Of a DNA stretch of 37,445 bases, positions 27,635-37,445 are shown piece after piece; the stretch's first letter is position 1; every line of letters starts with the position of its first letter. The DNA is taken from positions 1 through 37,445 of the forward strand of contig NYZA01000239.1 of assembly GCA_002686955.1 (NCBI GenBank), read 5' to 3'. Origin of the DNA: Gemmatimonadota bacterium. Its GTDB lineage: Bacteria > GCA-2686955. Under the pieces are notes generated by a model. It saw nothing but the letters and a program-made list of their open reading frames with translations. It searched no databases and was not told where the DNA came from. Both the position numbers and the translations under genes were made by a program.

Positions 27635-28575
27635 ATGAGTTCACCTGCCCCGCTCCTCCCGATTCTCAAGTCGCTGGCCGACCCGACGCGGCTCGCGCTC
27701 GTCGACGTGCTCTCGCGCGGCTCGTTCAACGTGTCGGAGCTCTGCTTCGCGCTCGAGTTGGGGCAATCGACCGTCTCTCGACATCTTAGGATTCTCCTCG
27801 ATGCGTCGGTCGTCGCCCTCAGAAAAGAGGGGCGAGAGGCGTACTACCGCCTGGAGACCGAGCCGGTCCCACCCCTGCTCACCGAGACGCTTCGGCACCT
27901 GAATCAAGATCGAGCACCCGATCGCGATGCGCGCCTGTCCGAAACGTGGGAGCGGCGGCGACGCAGATCCCGGGTCTTCTTCGACAACCTGGCTCCCGAG
28001 ACGGGGGAGGGGCGCGCTGACTATCTCGGCAGTCCCGATTGTGTGCCCCTGCTTCTTCGCCTACTGGAGCACGGCAATGTCGTGGCCGATGTCGGAACCG
28101 GCACCGGCCGCTTGCTTCCCGATCTCGCTCCGCACGCTCGCACGATCATCGCGGTCGACGCCAGTCAGTCGATGCTCGATCGGGCCAGAGAGACCGCGGG
28201 CTCGCTCGAAAGCGCCGATGTCGATTTCCGCCTCGGCGACATCGAGCACCTCCCCCTCGCCGACGGTGAAGCCGATCGGGCCGTCGCGCACATGGTTCTC
28301 CACCATGCTCCCGATCCGGGGCGCGCGGTCGCGGAATTGAGTCGCGCGCTCGCACCGGGTGGCATGGTCCTGGTGGGCGATTTTCTGCCGCACGAGAATC
28401 AGTGGATGAGGGAAGAGATGGCCGACCAGTGGCTCGGCCTCGATGAATCCGATATTCGTCTCTGGCTGGCCCGGGCCGGGCTTCGAGAGATCACCTTCGA
28501 GCGGGTTCAAAGCGAAGCGTCGTCGATGGGCGTCTTCGTAGCGACCGCCAAGAAACCAAACCTGAGGAATCAACA

Positions 28576-28579
<4 letters not shown>
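27635..28579 (+). CDS. sahR: ArsR-family regulator fused to SAM-methyltransferase-like domain (SahR-like)
   Basis: N-terminal [50 protein letters not shown] (ArsR wHTH); C-terminal [28 protein letters not shown] (class I MTase). ATGA overlap with ahcY. Confidence 0.88.
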
Positions 28580-29886
<1,307 letters not shown>

Positions 29887-29890
29887 CGCC

Positions 29891-31537
29891 GTGAGCCAAG
29901 GGAGCGTCCTCCGACCACGCGTCGCCTTTGCGGTCCTCTTTCTGGCGCTCTGCCTGCGCGCCAGCGGCATCGGGTTCGATATCGCGCTCGATCAGGGAGG
30001 GGTAGGTGCGTGGATTGGGGGGTGGAAGGGAGCGGATCTTCTCTGGCCCGCGCTCCACTCGGAGGGCGAGGGCGGCACTCCTCTCCACCACCTCATTCTG
30101 ACGGCGATCAACAGTCTCTGCTTCGGGATCGCCAAGCTGATCGGTGTCGCGAATGAGCTCGACTTTCGGGCGTTCCTGGACACCGCTCCGGCGCTTCGGA
30201 TTCTGGTGGCTCGCTCCGTGTCGGTGGTGACCGCGACCGGCACGGTTTGGGCTCTGATTCGATTCGGACCTGATCTCGCCGGCGGATTCACCCCCGCCCT
30301 CCTGGCGGCCGGCTTCCTTGCGATCGCGCCGCTCCATGTGCGCCTCGCCCACTACGGCACACCCGACGCCCTCTTCACTCTGCTCGCGACCGGTGCTCTT
30401 CTGGCCATAGTGAGGGTGGCGGAAGGAGGCTCCCGGCGAACCCACATCTGGGCGGGATTGCTGACCGGATCGGCACTGGCGGAGAGCAATCTGGCGATCC
30501 CCCTGATCCCGATCTACCTCTGGGCTTCGGCCCACGGGCGGCGGCGACCCCTCCCGGCGCTCCTGGGACTCGCGAGCGGCGCCACGGCCTTCGCCGCGAT
30601 CGAGCTCATCTCATCCGTGGCCGCCCCCCTCGAGAGCCCTCCCATGGCAACCCAGCTCGCGCCGCCGCAAGAGCTCGGATGGGGCTTCCTCATCCTGGCG
30701 GGCGTGGGCCTGGCGTCGCTGGCCAGGACGAAGCCGCGCACGGCCTTGCTCGGCGCCCTCTGGCTGGCCGGAACGCTCATCATGACAACGAGTTTCGGCG
30801 CCGCGCCCCAACTTGCCCTCGTCTCGGTCGCGCCGCTGCTGCTTCTGCTGGCTGCACGCGGCTGCACCGCCCCCTTCCAACGCTTCCGCCCCCGCCGCGC
30901 CCTGGCGGCCACCGCACTCGCCGCGCTCGTCCCGGCCGCCGAGCTCATGCCGGCCCTCGCGAAACTCCACCGCATCTACCACACGCCCGATTCCCGCACC
31001 GTGGCCGCCCAGTGGATCGCGGACATCCTCCCGCCGGGCTTCACCGTGACCGTCGAAGCCGAAACCCAGCCGAAACAAGAGAGCGCATCGACCGCCGCTT
31101 TCGACATCCTGATCTCCGAAGAGGCGCGCGCCCCCTCCCGCCCCGCAGCGGACCCCACGCTCATCGCCCACTTTCCATCGATCCCTGGGAGCCCCCAAAA
31201 TCACCACCCGGAGATCCGCGTCCACCACATTTCGGACCCCCCACCGCGCCGCGGCAGCGACCCGGACGGCTATTATCCCTTCGACGGCGGCGCATCGTAC
31301 ATCATGCAGATCCCGGCCGATGTCCCATCCAATGGACCGGAACGCCACGGCGTCTCGACGCTCGCCCTGCTGGAAAACGGTGTGCCCCTAGGTCCCGCGC
31401 ACCAGGGCCACGATGCGATCCGGCGCCAAGGAAAAGGGCGCTACAGCCACTGGAAAGGTCGGGTATTCTTTTCGTCCAGCGACGGCAGCAATCCGAACAC
31501 GAACGGCTACGACTACACATGGATCGAGATGAAATAG
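29891..31537 (+). CDS. Membrane GT39/PMT-like glycosyltransferase with C-terminal soluble extension
   Basis: Multi-TM protein, conserved-looking C-terminus LGPAHQGHDAIRRQGKGRYSHWKGRVFFSSSDGSNPNTNGYDY; GTG 29891 start preferred. Confidence 0.6.
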   Translation: MSQGSVLRPRVAFAVLFLALCLRASGIGFDIALDQGGVGAWIGGWKGADLLWPALHSEGEGGTPLHHLILTAINSLCFGIAKLIGVANELDFRAFLDTAPALRILVARSVSVVTATGTVWALIRFGPDLAGGFTPALLAAGFLAIAPLHVRLAHYGTPDALFTLLATGALLAIVRVAEGGSRRTHIWAGLLTGSALAESNLAIPLIPIYLWASAHGRRRPLPALLGLASGATAFAAIELISSVAAPLESPPMATQLAPPQELGWGFLILAGVGLASLARTKPRTALLGALWLAGTLIMTTSFGAAPQLALVSVAPLLLLLAARGCTAPFQRFRPRRALAATALAALVPAAELMPALAKLHRIYHTPDSRTVAAQWIADILPPGFTVTVEAETQPKQESASTAAFDILISEEARAPSRPAADPTLIAHFPSIPGSPQNHHPEIRVHHISDPPPRRGSDPDGYYPFDGGASYIMQIPADVPSNGPERHGVSTLALLENGVPLGPAHQGHDAIRRQGKGRYSHWKGRVFFSSSDGSNPNTNGYDYTWIEMK

Positions 31538-33285
31538 GGGACCGTCCGCTCCACATCCTAGGGGTCAACTGCCACATGCACGACTCCGCCGTATGCCTTC
31601 TGCGCGACGGCACGGTCGTCGGCTTCGCCGAGGAGGAACGCTTCTCCAGAAAGAAGCACACTTCCGCCTTTCCTCGCCTCGCCATCGCTCACGTGCTCGC
31701 CGACGCCGGTCTTTCGCTTCAGAACATCGATCATGTTGTATATTTCTGGAGACCTTGGAGAGGCCTGGCCAAGCGCGCCTGGATCACCGCCATCGCTAAA
31801 TTTGACGCTTGGCGCTCCGCATCGAATCGATCCGTTGAGCAAGCCTCGAATGCCGGCGTCGTGTGTCGAGGCCGCACCAACATCCTGTGCCAAATGCTCG
31901 GAGTCAAGCGACAATTTCGTGCTCTCGGCTTCCGAGGCAAATTTCACTACGCCGACCATCACGCGGCGCATCTGGCATCAGCTTTCTGCCCCTCCGGCTT
32001 CGATGAAGCCGCCGTACTGATCATCGACGCCAACGGCGAAGCGCATACGACCATCGCGGCCCGCGCGCGCGGCCACCGCTACGAGATACTGGAGCGCATC
32101 TCTTATCCCCACAGCCTCGGCCTCCTCTACCTATGCGTAACGGAGTATCTCGGCTTCAAAGAGAACTCCGGCGAAGGCAAGGTGATGGGCCTCGCTCCCT
32201 ACGGCCAACCAACCCGGGCCTCCGATTTCGCCGAGATCCTCTGCATCGGTCCCGGCTTTCGCCTTCATCTCGACACTCGCTACTTCGACGTTCATCTCGG
32301 ACGACACGACTACGTAACACAGCTCTTTATCGACCGATTCGGCCCGCGCAGAGCTCCGGATGGACCGATCGAGCCGCATCATCGAGATGTCGCGGCCTCA
32401 TTGCAGGCCCATACCGAGACAGTATTTCTAGAGCTCGCCCGCGAGTTGCAACGCCGCACCGGCCTGAGCCGCCTCTGCCTCGCGGGAGGTGTGGCGCTCA
32501 ACAGCGCCGCCAACGGACGCCTGAGACGCGAGGGCGCCTTCGACCAGATCTACGTCCAACCCGCCGCCAACGACGCCGGAACCTCGATGGGTGGCGCGCT
32601 CTTGCTACACCATTTTCGCCTGGAGCGCCCTGGAGCCCAGACTCGAATCGGCCATGCTTCCTGGGGACCTCGCTACGACCACGCCCAAATCGAAACCGCG
32701 ATCGAAGAGCTGCGAGCAGAGCTCGAAAGCGTCGAAACCTCTCAGGTCGAAATCCCTGCGGAACATGCGGCCCGCGACATCGCGGACGGTCGCATCGTCG
32801 GCTGGTTCCAGGGCCGCATGGAGGTCGGGCCACGAGCCCTCGGTCATCGCTCGATCCTGGCCGATCCCCGCGACGCCTCGATGAAAAACCATATCAACGC
32901 GCGAGTAAAGCACCGCGAAGGCTTCCGTCCCTTCGCGCCCGCCGTTATTGAGGAACGAGCGTCCGATTACTTCGAAGTGGTCGGCCCGTCTCCCTTCATG
33001 CTCGAAATCTGCCCCGTTCGCGCCGACAAGCGCGATGAGATCCCGGCCGTGACCCATATCGACGGAAGCGCCCGCCTTCAGACCATCACCGACGAGGACA
33101 CACCACATTTTCATCGCCTGATCTCGGCATTCGATGAGCTCACCGGCACGCCCGTCGTCCTCAACACCAGCTTCAATGTGCGCGGGGAGCCGATCGTCTG
33201 CACACCGGAGGACGCGATTCGCTGCTTTCTCGGCACCGGCATCGACGTTCTCTATCTCGAAGACCTGCGGCTGGCGAAAAAGTGA
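31519..33285 (+). CDS. Carbamoyltransferase (NodU/CmcH family)
   Basis: LGVNCHMHDSAVCLLRDGTVVGFAEEERFSRKKH, ADHHAAHLASAF, CLAGGVALNSAANGRL, MEVGPRALGHRSILADPR, FRPFAPAVIEE. The 30679 ORF start is artefactual. Confidence 0.95.
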   Translation: MDRDEIGDRPLHILGVNCHMHDSAVCLLRDGTVVGFAEEERFSRKKHTSAFPRLAIAHVLADAGLSLQNIDHVVYFWRPWRGLAKRAWITAIAKFDAWRSASNRSVEQASNAGVVCRGRTNILCQMLGVKRQFRALGFRGKFHYADHHAAHLASAFCPSGFDEAAVLIIDANGEAHTTIAARARGHRYEILERISYPHSLGLLYLCVTEYLGFKENSGEGKVMGLAPYGQPTRASDFAEILCIGPGFRLHLDTRYFDVHLGRHDYVTQLFIDRFGPRRAPDGPIEPHHRDVAASLQAHTETVFLELARELQRRTGLSRLCLAGGVALNSAANGRLRREGAFDQIYVQPAANDAGTSMGGALLLHHFRLERPGAQTRIGHASWGPRYDHAQIETAIEELRAELESVETSQVEIPAEHAARDIADGRIVGWFQGRMEVGPRALGHRSILADPRDASMKNHINARVKHREGFRPFAPAVIEERASDYFEVVGPSPFMLEICPVRADKRDEIPAVTHIDGSARLQTITDEDTPHFHRLISAFDELTGTPVVLNTSFNVRGEPIVCTPEDAIRCFLGTGIDVLYLEDLRLAKK

Positions 33286-34931
33286 GGCCACTGGCGAGAA
33301 TCTTGCTCGGCGCCGTACCGTCACCCGCCCTCTTCGTCGGTTGCAACTCTCCACAGAACACACAAGAGCAATTGGGAGACGGCCTCGAACAAGCGACAAT
33401 CGCCGCGATCGTCGAGCGGATCAAACGCATCTATCCCCCAAGCGACCGAGGACGCGAGTTCGTCTTGTGGAACGCACCCGATCGAATCGCCGATGCTTTG
33501 ACGCAAACCTACGCCGCGGATGACAACGAATCGCCCACGCTGTTCCACCGCCCCGACGACCAACTCCGCTTCGAAGACGGCGAGCCGGTTCACCTCTCGT
33601 CCCTCTTGCCAACTTTCGCCTCCCCCGCTTCGAAGCCGCCGCCATCCGGCACCACCATCCAGCTCCGACCCCCTAGGCGCCCTCCTACTTCTCCCCCGCC
33701 CCCCGACGACGAAACCACAATCCTGCTCTGGGAACAGGATATCAACGATTTCATCGACCTCACCTCAGCGCTGCCCGAGCTACTGAGAGCCCGGGCCTCT
33801 TGGAATACACGCAACCCCGCCCCTCGGTGGGGAGACGACGCCACTCGCTGGAAATGGCATCCAGGCGCACCCGGCGCCGATTTCGCCACCACTTCCACGA
33901 GCCCCTTCGATCCCGCGCGCCTCCACTGGCAAGGAGGAACCTACACACTGCTGCGTCGCTCACTCGATATCCTCCCGGTATCGGTCGGGTCGATACAAGT
34001 GTCGCTAGCCGACTTCGCGCCCTCCACCGAGCCGCCCCCGACCGCCCGCCTCTATTGGACCACGCGAAGCCACCCCTCCCGCCGACGAACCCACAGCCTC
34101 ATCTCGCCACTCATCGACAATCGATTCCACTTCCCGGTCGGCGAATCGCCGAGATGGCTCGCCGGCGGAGAGGTAACGACCATCAGCTTGATCCTCCGCA
34201 ACGCACCCGAAGGGCTCGTCGCCAACAAGATCGAGCTGCTGCCCCCGGCACCCGAGTCGTTCGATCTCCCGGCTCAGGTCGATCCGATCTTCATCCAGTC
34301 CGGCGCCCTCATCTGGGGAAGCGACGGCGCCGACCCCCTTCGCTACCCGAGCGAAGCCGAAAACGATACCATTCTCGTCCCGGGCTTCGGGATCGATCCC
34401 TACCCATGGCCGGGCCGCGCCGGCGTCTACCCGACCGTCAATGTGACGCTATTCGAGGCCCGCTACCTCTGCCGAATCCAAGGCAAACGTCTCTGCCGCG
34501 AAACCGAATGGGAGCGCGCCTGCAAAGGCCCGAGGAATCTGCCCTATCCCTACGGTCGACATTTCGACCCGAACCCCTGCTTCACAGCGGGCGATTTCGA
34601 CCGTTTCTCCGCCCGCCGCAATGGCGCCTTCCCCGGTTGCGTCTCCGGGTTCGGCATCGCCGACATGAGCGGAAACATCAACGAATGGACATCGTCGGTC
34701 ATCACCCGAGAAGAGGCGCAAGCGTCGCCTCGAGAAACAAGCTCCAGCATCTTCGATTCCGAATCGGAATTCCCCCCCGGAGCGCCGCCGATCGCGCAAG
34801 TTCCGATGCTGCGCGGAGGTGGCGACTGGGGCGAGAGCCAAAGCGAATGGCGCTGCGCCCACAGAGAGCATTTCCACCTGCCCACGGAACGCTACCGCGA
34901 CGACGGTTTCCGCTGCTGCAAGAGCCGCTGA
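33282..34931 (+). CDS. Lipoprotein with C-terminal SUMF1/formylglycine-generating-enzyme-like domain
   Basis: Lipobox-like LFVGCNS; YPTVNVTLFEARYLCRIQGKRLCRETEWERACKG, GNINEWTSS, LRGGGDWG...WRCAHRE...DDGFRCCKS. GTG start coupled to the previous stop. Confidence 0.82.
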   Translation: MRPLARILLGAVPSPALFVGCNSPQNTQEQLGDGLEQATIAAIVERIKRIYPPSDRGREFVLWNAPDRIADALTQTYAADDNESPTLFHRPDDQLRFEDGEPVHLSSLLPTFASPASKPPPSGTTIQLRPPRRPPTSPPPPDDETTILLWEQDINDFIDLTSALPELLRARASWNTRNPAPRWGDDATRWKWHPGAPGADFATTSTSPFDPARLHWQGGTYTLLRRSLDILPVSVGSIQVSLADFAPSTEPPPTARLYWTTRSHPSRRRTHSLISPLIDNRFHFPVGESPRWLAGGEVTTISLILRNAPEGLVANKIELLPPAPESFDLPAQVDPIFIQSGALIWGSDGADPLRYPSEAENDTILVPGFGIDPYPWPGRAGVYPTVNVTLFEARYLCRIQGKRLCRETEWERACKGPRNLPYPYGRHFDPNPCFTAGDFDRFSARRNGAFPGCVSGFGIADMSGNINEWTSSVITREEAQASPRETSSSIFDSESEFPPGAPPIAQVPMLRGGGDWGESQSEWRCAHREHFHLPTERYRDDGFRCCKSR

Positions 34932-34935
34932 CGAA

Positions 34936-35104
34936 CTAGGAGCCTGTTGCACATAGAGTTCGCTTCGCCCGGCATCCGCCTTCGTTCCGATCTCTGCGTC
35001 GCCAAGCCCTTGAAAGGCAACCAGCCTTTCCGCGGACTCGGCTCCTTGATCTCGAAACGAACTCGAATACCGGGCTCGAAAGTCTATGCCCAACAGGCTC
35101 CTAG
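34936..35104. mobile_element. MITE-like foldback element with terminal inverted repeats, bounded by CTAG
   Basis: CTAGGAGCCTGTTGcaCATAGA... / ...TCTATGccCAACAGGCTCCTAG, central hairpin GAAAGGC-AACCA-GCCTTTC at 35012-35030. Confidence 0.65.
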
Positions 35105-35685
35105 CTCATAACAACAACAGTCACCCGCCGGTTCATCGCCCGGCCATCCTCGGTGTCGTTGTCCGCCACCGGCATACCCTCGCCGTATGAGAACAAAGAG
35201 ATTCGGTGCAACGGAATCTGCAAATCGGTATGCAGATAGGCGACCACCGCCTCGGCCCGCTCCTCACCGAGCTCCATGTTGTAGTTCTCCGGCCCGCTAG
35301 CGTCGGTATGCCCTTGCACCTCGATATAGACACCCTTGTTCTTGCTCTTCAGCTCGCCGATCAAACCGGCCAGCGCCGATCGAGCATCGTCGCCCAAAAC
35401 GTAGCTGTCGACATCGAAACGCACATCGTCGTTCGTCATGATCGTCTGCGCCAAGAGCCGCCCCTCGGCGAGCTTCCCGGCCTCGGTCGCCCGCATCAAA
35501 GCCTCGTCCGCGGTCTTCTTGTTCGCCTCGATCCGCGCCTCGTAGGCAGCCAGACTCTCGCTCATAGTGCCGTTCATCCGCGCCTCGAACGCCGCGATTT
35601 CATCGCTCACATACCCCTTCGTCGCGCAACCCGCGCAAAAAAGAGACACCGTCGCGACGGAGAGAAGATATCGATTCAGTCTCAT
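35101..35685 (-). CDS. OmpA-family peptidoglycan-binding lipoprotein
   Basis: Lipobox FCAGCAT; coiled region; VYIEVQGHTDASGPENYNMELGEERAEAVVAYL, NRRVTVVV. Start MRLNRYLL at 35685. Confidence 0.92.
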   Translation of the reverse strand: MRLNRYLLSVATVSLFCAGCATKGYVSDEIAAFEARMNGTMSESLAAYEARIEANKKTADEALMRATEAGKLAEGRLLAQTIMTNDDVRFDVDSYVLGDDARSALAGLIGELKSKNKGVYIEVQGHTDASGPENYNMELGEERAEAVVAYLHTDLQIPLHRISLFSYGEGMPVADNDTEDGRAMNRRVTVVVMS

Positions 35686-35793
35686 TTGTCGTCCTTTCGA
35701 GCCCGCCGCCCCGCGATCGGACCGGCTTTTCGTCCAAGATGACGCGCAACCTACCACAAGCCGCGGCGTGATAGAGTTCGCGCGAGGCACCCC

Positions 35794-35916
35794 ATGTCGA
35801 TCTACTTCTACTACACCCTCGTCGGACTCCTCGGAATCCTCTTCGTCCTGGTCATCGTCGAGGCGTTCCGATCTCTGGGCGACGTCGAGGAGCAGGAGCC
35901 CAGGGAACCGGAGTGA
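35794..35916 (+). CDS. 40-aa single-TM small protein
   Basis: MSIYFYYTLVGLLGILFVLVIVEAFRSLGDVEEQEPREPE*, GAGG 6 nt upstream of ATG, stop overlaps the next GTG start. Not in the ORF track. Confidence 0.65.
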   Translation: MSIYFYYTLVGLLGILFVLVIVEAFRSLGDVEEQEPREPE

Positions 35917-37445
35917 CCGCCCCGCGCGCACTCGTTCTGTCGAGCTTCCTCCTCGCCTCCTTGCCCGCATTGTGTTCAGGATTTGGGGAGGAGCGCGCGG
36001 AATCGCCCCCTTCCGCGAAGCAAGCGGAGCCCGCCCTTCGGGCTGATGCCGAGCCGTCCCCCTCTCCCTTCGCCGTCGAGGGGTTCGTTGAATTGGCCTC
36101 CCGGGAGCTGGAGAGAGGAAGAAGCGCCCGAGCCGCCGAGCTGGTCGATCTCGCATTCGGTCTCCCGATCGACGATCCCGCCCTGCTCCGCCGGTTGGCC
36201 GATACCGCATTGAGAAGCGGCGCCGTCGACCAAGGGCAGCGGGCCGCCCGCCGACTCCTGCGCGAAAAGCCGAACGATGCTCGCCACGAAGCGCTCATGG
36301 CCGACGCCTATCGAGCGCGGGGCAACCTGAAAGGGAGCCTCGCCAGCTCCGGTCGCGCCCTCGATCTGGACGATCTCTCCCCGGAAGCCCACGCGTCGAA
36401 AGGAGCGACCCTTCTCGCCGCAGGAAACCAGGAGCATGCGACCCGATCGTTCCGCCGCGCGCTCGCGCTCGACCCCTTCCATGCACCGGCGCTCCGCGGC
36501 TGGGCCGAGCTGCTTCTGAAACGCCCGCTCCCCCCCGCCGCGGCCGATCTGGCCCTGCTCGATACCGCCTCGGAGCGGATCTCCCGCGACTGCCCGCTCT
36601 CCGAGAGCTACGCCCGGCTCCTGGTGGCGGCCGACCGTGCCGAAGAGGCCGAGCGAAACCTGAAGGCGTTGCTGCGCACCCATCCGTCGCGCTTCGAGGC
36701 GCGCCTCGTGCTGGCCGAGGCCGCGGCGAACCCCATGGACGCCCTCGCCCAGCTCGACACCCTGCGCCGGCAGGCCCTGCCGGCCGCCCGCGCGATCGCT
36801 GCTCTGTCCCTATCGAGCGATGACCCGATTCCCGAGCTGCTGCGCGCCCACCGCCTCGCGCCCGGCGACCGCGCGATCGTTCGAAAGCTCGTTCAGGCGC
36901 AGATGCGCGCCGGAGATCTCGCCGCCGCCCGATCGACGCTCGCCGGCACCGACACCGTCTCGGTGGAGCACACCGAGCTCCTCTTGGCCGCCGGCGCGAT
37001 CGGCCCGGCCACGGACGCGCTCCGCTCACTCGCTCCCACCCTGAACGAATCGGGCCGTGAGCGGATCGCCAAGGCCTTCGGGGAAGCAGGTCAAGGCGGG
37101 CGCATCGTCCTCGATTCGCTCGTCGTCACCTGGCCCGAATCTGCGGCGCCATTGGCCGCCCGGGCCGCGATCGCCCATCGCAAAAAGCGCTACGGAGCAG
37201 CGGCGGACGACCTGCGGGCCGCGCTGCGCCGATCGCGGGGAGACTGCACCCTGACGGCGAGGTTGATGTCGGCTCTTCGCCACGACGGCGATCCGCACGC
37301 AGCCTGGCGGGTGACCCGCGGCGCCGTACCCCTCGCCTGCGAAGAGGCGGCGCTCACCCATCAGTCGGCGCTGACCGCGCTCGCCGTGGGGGACAGCGCC
37401 GCCGCCGACTCGATGTGGTGGGCTCTTGGCGCGGAAGCCGAGTTC
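35913..37445 (+). CDS. TPR-repeat exported protein (partial, runs off the window)
   Basis: Frame open from GTG 35913 (VTAPRALVLSSFLLASLPALCSG...) to the end; TPR-like repeats (SLASSGRALDLDDLSPEAHASKGATLLAAGNQEHATRSFRRALALDPFHAPA). Not in the ORF track. Confidence 0.8.
   Translation, partial: MTAPRALVLSSFLLASLPALCSGFGEERAESPPSAKQAEPALRADAEPSPSPFAVEGFVELASRELERGRSARAAELVDLAFGLPIDDPALLRRLADTALRSGAVDQGQRAARRLLREKPNDARHEALMADAYRARGNLKGSLASSGRALDLDDLSPEAHASKGATLLAAGNQEHATRSFRRALALDPFHAPALRGWAELLLKRPLPPAAADLALLDTASERISRDCPLSESYARLLVAADRAEEAERNLKALLRTHPSRFEARLVLAEAAANPMDALAQLDTLRRQALPAARAIAALSLSSDDPIPELLRAHRLAPGDRAIVRKLVQAQMRAGDLAAARSTLAGTDTVSVEHTELLLAAGAIGPATDALRSLAPTLNESGRERIAKAFGEAGQGGRIVLDSLVVTWPESAAPLAARAAIAHRKKRYGAAADDLRAALRRSRGDCTLTARLMSALRHDGDPHAAWRVTRGAVPLACEEAALTHQSALTALAVGDSAAADSMWWALGAEAEF

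Noticed and set aside
30679-31518. Upstream part of the 868-aa carbamoyltransferase ORF
   Set aside because: Pro/Arg-rich alternate frame of the PMT-like gene; family homology starts near 31519.
33800-34939. 379-aa plus-strand ORF in the SUMF1 lipoprotein gene
   Set aside because: Arg/Pro-rich alternate frame without motifs.

Overview
GC-rich bacterial chromosomal window, probably an environmental or uncultured lineage; I cannot place it taxonomically. Contents left to right: (i) a TPR protein convergent with a giant NtrY-like sensor kinase; (ii) a compact surface-glycan island at about 6.4-14.7 kb: sulfotransferase, radical SAM/SPASM, RGP-like (UDP-arabinopyranose-mutase-like) protein, CDP-alcohol phosphotransferase, two GT4 glycosyltransferases and an O-antigen ligase-like protein; (iii) a multi-TM protein, then DUF4783-like/secF/secD, pdxJ and a divergent polysaccharide deacetylase; (iv) a UvrD/Rep helicase, a glycosidase-like lipoprotein and a beta-helix protein; (v) an ArsR-methyltransferase (SahR-like) regulator coupled to ahcY; (vi) a PMT-like, carbamoyltransferase and SUMF1-domain lipoprotein operon; (vii) an OmpA lipoprotein, a 40-aa membrane peptide and a TPR protein running off the right edge (the last two absent from the ORF track). 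The strongest unusual signals are: a 58-nt imperfect direct repeat (50/58 identical) bracketing the glycan island; two apparent lesions inside the island (an in-frame TAG in the RGP-like gene and a T7-tract frameshift in the sulfotransferase); a ~169-bp foldback (MITE-like) element bounded by CTAG that supplies the ompA stop codon; a palindromic operator over the predicted sahR-ahcY promoter; and an inverted relic of a second beta-helix gene. All conclusions come from reading the sequence; no database search was run.
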